A stretch of 64,000 nt of DNA. Origin: Ichthyophis bannanicus (lineage: Eukaryota; Chordata; Amphibia; Gymnophiona; Ichthyophiidae). Each line of letters starts with the position of its first letter. Position 1 is the first letter of the stretch. Both the position numbers and the translations under genes were made by a program. The notes under the pieces are model-generated. The model did no database searches and was not told where the DNA came from. It saw only the letters and a program-made list of their open reading frames with translations. Positions 10,336 through 18,731 of this stretch are shown here, piece after piece. The DNA is taken from NCBI GenBank assembly GCA_033557465.1, contig CM066033.1:910062808-910126807 (forward strand). The letters are read 5' to 3'.

Positions 10336-11651
10336 TAATCTATCCACCTATTGAGTGAAACCTGAGTAACTGAACCCCTAATTTTTTTGTTTTTTTGTCG
10401 GAAGTTTTTGCCGTGAGAGATTGCTCCCTCTTGAAGCTTAACTTCCCTTTTAATTACTCATGTGGTAACACTAACCACTGTATAAAAAGTTGTGAGATAA
10501 TCGCATTCAGAAAGTATTAATGCTACATCACAAATATTTTTCCTTTAAAAGATCACCATATCAAGTCACAAGATGTATACACAGAAGCGATCTTTACAGT
10601 CATCTAAGGATTCTCCGATTGGGCATTTTGCCTGTTCTAATGATACATCTTGTGACTTGTGTACACAAACCATTGAAGGTACTGAATGGCTGGTTCCTAA
10701 TTCGGGGTTGAAACAAACATCTAAATGGTTTACCACTTGTTCCACGACTTATGTAGTCTATGTTTTAATATGCCCATGTATGAAATTATACATTGGACGG
10801 ACTATAAGGAAAGTGAAAACTCGACTGCGTGAACATGCCTCACGAATTGCAAACAGGGTAAATTCAGCCCCTTTAGTTCAGCATTGTATTGATTTCAATC
10901 ATACTTTTTCAGAATTTCATTGGCGTATAATTGATCACGTTCCTGCTAACCCTAGAGGAGGAGACAGGGAGCAGAGTCTTCAGAGATTGGAACAAAGCTG
11001 GATATTTCAAATTGGTTCTTTAGAACCGAAGGGACTCAATTTGGAATTGGATTGGTTGAGTCTGATTTGACGTCAGAAGAGGGGAGGGCTATCGATGGTT
11101 TAAAACTATCTGTTATTCTTGAGCGTTTGATCAGCAAGTGTGACTGTGTGTGAAGAAATGTCCAGTTTCAAAGAGAGTTAAAGCATGCTGTGGTCTCGTT
11201 AAAACGTTGAAAAGAAGAGAGGTTTATAACGAAGACCTAAAATCATGGATCTCTTTGGCTGGTCATCATTATAAGATAAGTAAATGGATAGCAGATTAGA
11301 AGCGTTGAAGCAGAGCCGAGAATAGATGTGCGGCTCTAAACGCAGTACTGTGTCCGTAGTGATCTGCTTGGAGCGTTGAGATCTGCATGGTGATCTTTTA
11401 AAGGAAAAATATTTGTGATGTAGCATTAATACATTCTGAATGCGATTATCTCACAACTTTTTATACAGTGGTTAGTATTACCACATGAGTAATTAAAAGG
11501 GAAGTTAAGCTTCAAGAGGGAGCAATCTCTCACGGCAAAAACCTCCGACAAAAAAACAAAAAAATTAGGGGTTCAGTTACTCAGGTTTCACTCAATAGGT
11601 GGATCGATTATAGTTTAATGAGTTGGGTGAAGGGTTGGTAATATTATTTAG
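10336..11651 (+). mobile_element. Penelope-like element remnant with inverted terminal arms
   Basis: Arms of about 224 bp in inverse orientation (10336-10559 and about 11387-11610, few mismatches) surround a GIY-YIG endonuclease gene. About 40 bp extend beyond the right arm. A perfect 16-bp direct repeat ATTAATGCATGATTTA flanks the whole unit (10320-10335 and 11652-11667). Inverted terminal repeats, a one-sided extension, variable-length target duplications and a GIY-YIG domain are all known features of Penelope-like elements. The reverse transcriptase part is absent, so this is a 5'-truncated or internally deleted copy. Confidence 0.8.
10573..11070 (+). pseudogene. GIY-YIG endonuclease domain of a Penelope-like polyprotein
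   Basis: 165 residues, open from a Met but in reality a C-terminal fragment: the RT that should precede it is missing. A CX6CX2C zinc-finger-like cluster (CSNDTSCDLC) comes first. The nuclease core follows, with VYVLICPCMKLYIGRTIRKV matching the Penelope form of GIY-YIG, where CPC precedes the Y-x-G-(K/R)-T strand, then RLREHASRI. C-terminal EQSWIFQIGSLEPKGLNLE is also typical. The domain nicks target DNA during retrotransposition in intact elements. No in-frame break is seen within the fragment. Confidence 0.85.
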
Positions 11652-12003
11652 ATTAATGCATGATTTAGCATGCGCAGGCTGGCGGTAACAGTTACCACAG
11701 GGGTATGATAGTTAGGGCACCGATTTTCGTGCTAACGGCCCACCGAACGTTAGGGAGCTGAATGGGCAGATTAGGGACAGAAAGTGCGTGTGCTGAGCAC
11801 ATTGCAGTTAGCACAGGGGTACATATCACATGCTCATTGCCAATGTTGCTATTAATATGGGTTCACCTAATGCCACCTCAAGATGTGGAGGTCAGTGCAC
11901 CCACAGGAATAGTGACATGCGTTAGGGCACTTAACACACATTGGTTTTTGTGTTAAACACATTAAAAGTGCAAAAATCTAATGCACATTAGTAAAAGGTC
12001 TCC

Positions 12004-13416
12004 ATAAACTTGCCCTTGGACTTGTTTTGTTATCAGCCCCTACCTTTCTTTACATTTGATAGTCTGTATATCACATCTACCTTCTCTCGATTAGAATTAT
12101 CAAAGAATCATCTACATGAAAAATTCACTATATCAGGCTTCATTTACCCACCATTAAGAAGTACATAGAGAACACTATTGAAGAAGCTCCACATGTCAGT
12201 TCCTCCCTCTATTTGATTTCATAGACACCTGCCATCACTTTTGCTACACTCAGCCAGGAGATGAAGAAAGTAAATTCAATTTTGCTCTCGTTAATTTTAG
12301 ATTAGAAGAGTTTTAGTAGCCCCCCCCCCAAAGATCAGAAACATAACCAAACAAAAGATATATTAATTTCCCATGGAGGAGAATTATCATATGCAGCATA
12401 TTGATTTCCCAGAGGGGAAAATTACCATTGCATCCACTCCAGCCTGATCCTTCTGTCAAAGAAGCTTGGTTAATATGCACATAGAAAAGAAAAATGCAGC
12501 AAATATTAGGAGCTCTTTCTTTATGGTGAGAACAACTTTAAAAAGCATGACTGAACAGAGTATGCAGTAGACAACGGGCAAAACTACAGACGAGATAGCC
12601 ATCAATGTAAGGGAAATAGAAGAGCACCAAAGGATATGTAGAGCAGGCAAAGGGAGGAGCCATAGATGCCAATGTGCGAAGTCATGTAAACAAAATCAAC
12701 GAGGCAGACTTGGATACAACTGTCATTGCCAAATCTTGATGCAGTGGAAATCAGAATTGGGATATGAGTCGCCTAAACTATAATCTCTTCAGTAGAGACA
12801 CAGTAGAGAAAAATGGGGAAAGAGAAGCTCTTTCTATAAGAAACATAATAGCCAGCCCCAAAAAAAGTTTAAGAAATTCTATGTCATGGATTTATTCTTC
12901 AGACCTCCAGCATAGGGGTGAATTCAGACGTTACAGGGGATGGCATGTAAAGGGGAAGATGTATTGATCCTTCCTGATGAATATCACCTAGGCCAAGAGT
13001 GTACAAACTGAGAGGCGTGAACAATTCTGTCAGAAGCAAGCAGCAGCAGGCCTGAAGAGAAGCGAATGACCCAGAAGATAAGGTAGAAGCCAGAGAAGAG
13101 AAATGGACCGAAACACGAAGGCCATAGGCAGCAGGCATGAAAGTGCGCTACACTGCTGCAGTGCAGTTTAGAAAAGAATTACTTCCACTGTAGCAGATCT
13201 AGGCACTAAAGGAGTCAGTGTAGTCTGCCACAGGCCAGGAATAGCCATCATCCTTAGTCTCCGGCCTGACAGGAGTTTCTGCTACCACAGGGCCTGGTCC
13301 AGAAAGTAAGATTGTTCACAGAGTCAGCCCTACCATCAGGCAAACTAGCCAGTTGCCTAGGGCAGTAGCTACTGGGAGGGGGGGGGGGAGGCAGCCAAAA
13401 GCACGCCTTCAAAGCT
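12004..13416. other. No recognised feature
   Basis: Ordinary AT-leaning sequence with short homopolymer runs (C-run at about 12320, G-run at about 13377-13389). No gene, terminal repeat or family recognised; open stretches are short and lack motifs. Confidence 0.6.
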
Positions 13417-13430
13417 AAACAATAGATTGT

Positions 13431-14330
13431 TAAATATCGAAGATCAAAACGTCACTTCGCAGAACTAGATGCTGTATAGCTCCAAAATAATATAACTAGC
13501 TCTACTTTCTCACCATTGACCAATTCTATTATATAAGTGTTATATTTCTTCTATAGCGAACAGATCTCAGAATCGAATTGGCTATAGACTGCTGACACTG
13601 TCGTGGTACAGCCAGATGCCTTCAATACATCAATGATCTGTGTTTTCGCTATTATTTTAATTTATTTACTCTTTTTTTCTTTATTTCCAATTTCTTATTT
13701 TTAATAAAATATACTGCAATGAAAGCCTATTGTTTCTTCTTTTTGTAAGTAGATTTTTAAAGGTTTTTGAAGCAGCTAATGCTGCGAATTAAATCGAAAA
13801 CTTCTCTAAACGGTTAATCCACTTCTGTCTGCTGTAAAGCACGGAGCAAACACTGAATAAGTTTGAAGATTCGGCTGAACCAGCACAGTCTTCGATATGA
13901 GTTTATAAGAAACATGCTGTGCGACGTCTCTTGTTAACCTTCTGATTCATGGACTTTGGTTAATCTCACGATTCATGGACTTTGATTACAGTAGACAGAA
14001 GTGGATTAACCGTTTAGAGAAGTTTTCGATTTAATTCGCAGCATTAGCTGTTTCAAAAATCTACTTACAAAAAGAAGAAACAATAGGCTTTCATTGCAGT
14101 ATATTTTATTAAAAATAAGAAATTGGAAATAAAGAAAAAAAGAGTAAATAAATTAAAATAATAGCGAAAACACAGATCATTGATGTATTGAAGGCATCTG
14201 GCTGTACCACGACAGTGTCAGCAGTCTATAGCCAATTCGATTCTGATATCTGTTCGCTATAGAAGAAATATAACACTTATATAATAGAATTGGTCAATGG
14301 TGAGAAAGTAGAGCTAGTTATATTATTTTG
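13431..14330. mobile_element. Foldback element, 900 bp, with 14-bp target duplication
   Basis: Arms of about 350 bp in inverse orientation (13484-13836 and 13987-14330) are nearly identical apart from a roughly 10-base deletion in the right arm. They are separated by about 150 bp that include a tandem GATTCATGGACTTTG motif. A 53-bp one-sided extension lies left of the left arm. The perfect direct repeat AAACAATAGATTGT flanks it (13417-13430, 14331-14344). The plan (inverted arms, one-sided extension, long TSD) is the same as at 10336-11651, so a non-coding Penelope-type derivative on the reverse strand is the best guess. No coding sequence is seen. Confidence 0.75.
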
Positions 14331-14527
14331 AAACAATAGATTGTGACAGCCAGGGAGTCATAAGGCTTAAGGTTTGCCTAGGGTGCCAACTCCTTGAACC
14401 AACTCTGAAGCTGGCCCTCATTGTTGATGTTTCTTGCCCAAATGGAAAGAAACAGTGTGAGTGAGGCTGCTATGAGAAGAAAGCGGCCAGAAAGAGGGAG
14501 GATTTGGAGACAATTTTTTTTTTTTTT

Positions 14528-14745
14528 TTAGTGCCATCAAGTCAGTGTTGACTCATAGTGACCCAGCTACCTCTGGGTTTTCTTGGCAATGTATCACTGG
14601 AAGTAGATTGCCAGCCTTTTCTTCTGAGGCAATGGAGGGTAAAGTGACTTGCCCAAAGTCACAAGGAGTGCCAGTGGAAATTGAACCCTTGATCTTCTGG
14701 GTAATAGGCAGTTGCTCTAACCACTAGGCTACTCCTCCACTCTGT
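14528..14745 (-). mobile_element. tRNA-derived SINE with CORE-like body and RTE-like tail
   Basis: On the reverse strand: a tRNA-like head with A box TGGTTAGAGCAACTG and B box GGTTCAATTTCC, then TTGTGACTTTGGGCAAGTCA (the MIR/CORE-SINE body motif), then a tail containing TGAGTCAACACTGACTTGAT and an A-run. The tail resembles RTE/BovB 3' ends, and a second copy of it lies at 58158-58260. SINEs borrow LINE tails for mobilisation, so an RTE partner is likely. Confidence 0.75.
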
Positions 14746-15014
14746 GGAGACAAATATGGGAGGGAAAATAAAAGCAAAAATGAAAAATGTAAAGTAAAAC
14801 ATTGACAAAATAAAAAAGATGAGCAAGCTAAGAAATCATCCAAAAACCCTCTTATTCCTTGAACACTTTGGACCATCCACCTAAATCCACCCCCCCCCCA
14901 CGACACCTCAAAAAAGATTCTGCACATGTAAATAGTTAAGAATATACCACTGTATATAACTTGCTAATTGTATATAGTTCAATGATTGCAAATAGTTGCT
15001 GTTATACAGACTAT

Positions 15015-15650
15015 GGGGGTCATTCTGAGGCACGTGCCATTTCCCGAGCCCCACTACCTTCCCCGCGTGTTGTACAGGGAAGGTAGACAGGGAAAGTAGA
15101 CAGGGGCAAGAAAGGGGCAGATCAGGGGAGGCATTGAGGACCTGTATGCCTGGGGCGGTCATTGGCCCTAGACGTACAGGACCAATTCCAATGCCCTGTA
15201 CATCTGGGTCCGGCAACTTACACGGGGAACTTATTCCACCTCAGAGGTGGAATAAGTTCCCCTAGTCATAGGGGTACGGCGGGTCTGAGGCATGGATGGG
15301 GCAGGGGGAGGCCAAGGACATTCCCCACAGCCCGACCCTGGCCTTAGGAGGCCAGATCAGGGGTCGGGCTGCAGGGAATTCACTTTTTAAGCCGGCAGCT
15401 GGGGATCACGGCTCTTCAATGGTAACCGAACACCATGACGCCACGGCTCCATTGATGAGCACTGACTGAGTTAGCTAGGGAAGGTCTGTACATGCAGGCC
15501 AGACAGAATTGGGGTCCCAGCTTGCACGTCCAGGCCTGTTAGCGATTCTGATCCTGCGGGGCTAGACGTGCCCCGCGGGATCAGAATCGCAACTCCCTCT
15601 GTGCGTCCAGTTCTGGCTGAATGCACGTATGGAATGGAATCGGGCCCTAT
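15015..15650. mobile_element. GC-rich block with long hairpins, possible MITE
   Basis: Contains a palindrome with 19-bp perfect arms and a one-base loop (15224-15262, GGGGAACTTATTCCACCTC) and a hairpin with 21-bp arms and one mismatch (15542-15590). The edges are GGGGGTCATTCTG on the left and GGGCCC on the right with TAT outside each, which would fit a 3-bp target duplication. Composition is far more GC-rich than the neighbours. No gene. Confidence 0.4.
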
Positions 15651-15699
15651 ATAACTAAGATGTTATTTGTTTCCATGTAACTTTGTTAACTTTGTTAAT

Positions 15700-15810
15700 T
15701 GTTATCTAAAATGATATTTGTTCTATGTAACTGATGCTCTGTTTCACTGTAAACCGCTTAGACCTGGTGAAAAGCGGTATATAAGCATAGCTAAATAAAT
15801 AAATAAGAAA
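15700..15810 (+). repeat. L2-like LINE 3' tail
   Basis: GTAAACCGCTTAGACC ... AAAGCGGTATATAAG followed by AAATAAATAAATAA, the standard tail shared by L2-type elements in this window. Confidence 0.7.
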
Positions 15811-15949
15811 ACCTAAAAAAAAATAAAGAGAAGCACACAAAAAACAGTGAAAATAAAAAGCAAAAATAAAAGTGGGGCAGGTGGATCAGAGTTTTCCTGG
15901 TTGCTAAAAGTTTTTTCTGGTGCCTAATTTAAAAAAAATTCTATCCCTG

Positions 15950-16440
15950 ACTATCTGTGGTATGTTTGGTTTGTCTGTCTATGGTGTGGCCTGTGTCTGT
16001 CTGTTATGATGTGGTGTATCTCTCTCCCCGTGTTAGGTATGTCTATAGTTGTACAGGGCCTCTCTCTCTCTCTCTGGATCTGGTATTGTGTGGTTTCTCT
16101 ATGTGTACAGTCTGTGTAGTATGGTCTGTCTGCCTCTGTGTGTGTGTGGTGTTGTTTCTCTGCATGTGTGCGTGGTATGGTGTGTGTGTGTGATGTGATC
16201 TGTCATTACTTGTGCATGTGTTTCAGTGCGGTGTATCTTCTTCTCTGTTTCAGTGTGGGAGTGTCTATGTTTGCGGTTTACCCATTTGCTTATCTTTCTT
16301 TGTTTAGCTGTCTGTCTGGTTGTCATTTGTCTGCCTCTTTCTGTGTCTTATCTATCTGAGTGCAGTGTGTCTGTCTATAGTATTTCTGGTATGTTGTACA
16401 GTATTTCTGTCTTTGTCTCTGTGTTTGTGTGTTTACTAAT
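15950..16440 (+). repeat. TG/TCTG-rich low-complexity tract
   Basis: Imperfect runs of TGTG, TCTCTC and TGTCTG, best at 16060-16200. Open frames across it in several phases are by-products of composition, not genes. Confidence 0.75.
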
Positions 16441-16675
16441 TTCAGCCACTCAAAGGGAAACAAAGACTTTCGGCAAAACCAAAAAGTCATGGGATAGGAG
16501 GCAGTGTACTATTGTGGATCAGGAACTGGTTAAAAGATATAAAGCAGAGGGTAGAGCTAAATGGCCAATTTTCCCAATGGAAAAAGGTGAATAGTAGAGT
16601 GCTGTGGGGATCTGTGCTAGGTCCACTGCTTTTTGACATATACATAAATGACCTAGAAAAGGGAATAAAGAGTGA

Positions 16676-17350
16676 GGCCAGAACTGCACAAGACACAGAT
16701 AAGCGTATTCCTTTCTATCTCTGCTGGATTTTTATTGCAAATATAGAATACTAAGGGTTGGTCAAACTTTAGGTATTGGGAAAATTGCTAATTGCTGGTC
16801 CTACATTACGTTTGGGGATAGTCAAACTGCTTGATTTCCTTGTGTAGCCTTAACAGTTTCTGAGTGTGCCCACAGTTCAGGCATAAGCCTACTGGGGCAG
16901 GGACACTTGTAAGAAAAATCAGCTACTTGGTATAGAAATACTTGCTTTGCGAGGGACCAACAGAGGCCTTTGCACAGGGGGCTGATAGACCTAAAAAGGT
17001 ATATTTTGGGTAATTCTGGTTCATTGTCTGCTTGAAAGGCATCTCCCAGGGAGGGGCTACTTTAGTTCATCAAACACCTGGCTTCACATACTGGTCACAG
17101 CCAGTCTGAAAGGCCAGAGCTACACAAGACACAGATAAGCTTATTCCTTTATATCTCTGCTGGGTTTTTTTTTATTGCAAATATAGAATACTAAGGATTG
17201 GTTAAACTTTAGGTATTGGGAAAATTGCTAATTGCTGGTCCTACATTATGTTTGGGGATAGTCAAACTGCTTGATTTCCTTGTGTAGCCTTAACAGCTTC
17301 TGAGTGTGCCCACAGTTCAGGTATAAGCCTACTAGGGCAGGGACACTTGG
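16676..17350 (+). repeat. 5' direct repeat of CR1-B, 432-bp period
   Basis: A 230-bp segment at about 16677-16910 recurs at about 17109-17350 with high identity (both contain TATAGAATACTAAG and TAGCCTTAACAG). The second copy leads directly into the GC-rich sequence before ORF1. This looks like 5' UTR monomers rather than LTRs, because no LTR element lies between them and a LINE follows. Confidence 0.7.
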
Positions 17351-17524
17351 GTTCCCGCCCACCCTACCATTCACACCACCCACCCCTGGGGCTGCATTGC
17401 CTATATAGTGGCCAATAGCTTGGGATATGCCCACATTCTCTTAAGCAGCATGTCTTGTATTTAGTGCAATACCTGCGGTACTTTCATTCCAAGAAGAAGC
17501 ATTTGGAGCCTAAGAGCATTTCCT

Positions 17525-18418
17525 ATGTGCCGAAGGTCATCTGCCATGTATAACGAATTGACTCTACTAAGAGAAGACCTAGCTGCCATGCATAAAGAAT
17601 TGTCTCTACTGAGGGAAGAACTGACTGCAATGAAGCTCACCACTTCTAGGATACAGACTGAACAAAGTCCACCACCGCTCCCACAAAGAGTCAAACACAC
17701 CAGGAACAAATGGATCACAGTGGGTTCGGGTAGATTGCGATCTCTGACACAGAGACATCCTATACACCAAGAGATATCCCTGCATAATGCATTCTCTGCC
17801 TTGGTTAATGAGGATGCCCTATCCAAAGAAACTGAACGGCCCTTAGAGGAGTCAGTCAATGCCCAATCTCCTGCTAAAGCACCAAATATGAAAAACTCAC
17901 CAAACAGAAAACTACTACTACTTGGAGATTCCATCATCAGAGACACCAACTTGGGAATACAGTCCAAAGGAGAGAAGAAAGTCAAATGCCTCCTAGGCTC
18001 CTTAGCCGGCAGGAATACAAACCAAATTATTGATGTACTTAGCACGGAAAGCAAACACTCCAAACTTGATGTTGTCATCCACTTGGGTTCAAATGACCTG
18101 GTTAGAAATAGTGCCTCTACAGTCCAAAAGGACTTCCAATCTCTGGGAGAAAAACTCAAGCCCATTGTTAACACTGTAGCATTCTCAGAAGTTCTACCTG
18201 TTCTAGGTAAGGGGGCAAAAAGGCTAAATCACATTAACAGCTTTAATACATGGCTTCAGACCTGGTGCAAATGAGAAGGATTCAGATTTATTGGCAACTG
18301 GGAAAACACATGGACCAACAAGAAACTATACTGTGCTGATGGACTACATCTCTCTGTCGCAGGGAAAAGAATCCTATGTGAAAAATTCAGGCAGTATGTC
18401 GATTTGAATTTAAACTAG
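17525..18418 (+). pseudogene. CR1 ORF1 with SGNH-esterase-like domain, one in-frame stop
   Basis: The N-terminus has a heptad-like stretch (residues about 8-40: LTLLREDLAAMHKELSLLRE). A linker follows, then an SGNH/GDSL-type hydrolase domain as known in CR1 ORF1 proteins: LLLLGDSIIRD holds the nucleophile Ser, HLGSNDLV is block III/IV. The open frame stops at TGA 18272-18274 after 249 residues, but the same frame continues to 18418 and contains ADGLHLS, the D-x-x-H part of the catalytic triad. The TGA sits where a CGA codon would be a simple CpG-decay precursor. An intact ORF1 of about 297 residues is implied for the parent element. Confidence 0.85.
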
Positions 18419-18731
18419 AAGAAGGAGGTGACGGACGGGGAAGGTCAAGTTCTGGACGTCACCCCCTGCAAAAGCAGAATAACAGAATCAACCACACTTT
18501 TAAACAACACATCAAAAGCAACTGGGAAGAAGTGGGTAGAATAAAATCAAGGCAAAATACACACAAGCCAGTTAAATGCTGGAAAGCAATGAGCACAAAT
18601 GCTCGAAGCTTAGCCAACAAACTTCCGGACCTGGAAGCCCTAATGGTGGAAAAGGACTTGGACATTGTGGCCATTACAGAAACATGGTTTAATGAATCGC
18701 ATGATTGGGATATAGCCATACCTGGCTATAA

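Larger units (their letters stand above)
10289..12003. mobile_element. Possible old TIR element hosting the Penelope-like insertion
   Basis: The left edge GGAGCTATGTTACTAAAGTG and the reverse complement of the right edge GGAGACCTTTTACTAATGTG are alike. Between them, after removing 10336-11651 and one 16-bp duplicate, about 380 bp remain. Flanking 3-mers (TTA left, ATA right) only partly agree. This would be a small non-autonomous DNA element; tentative. Confidence 0.35.

Noticed and set aside
10336..11651. Hammerhead ribozyme in the arms of the Penelope-like element
   Set aside because: No CTGANGA...GAAA core could be found by eye on either strand of the arms.
16099..16360. Overlapping open frames on both strands
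   Set aside because: Low-complexity TG/CT composition keeps several frames open.
16679..17350. Direct repeat read as LTRs of a short retrotransposon
   Set aside because: No primer-binding site or TG...CA ends were apparent, no gag/pol lies between, and the second repeat leads straight into a CR1 ORF1.
17461..18174. 237-codon reverse-strand open frame
   Set aside because: Shadow of CR1 ORF1, which has the diagnostic GDSI and GSND motifs on the plus strand.
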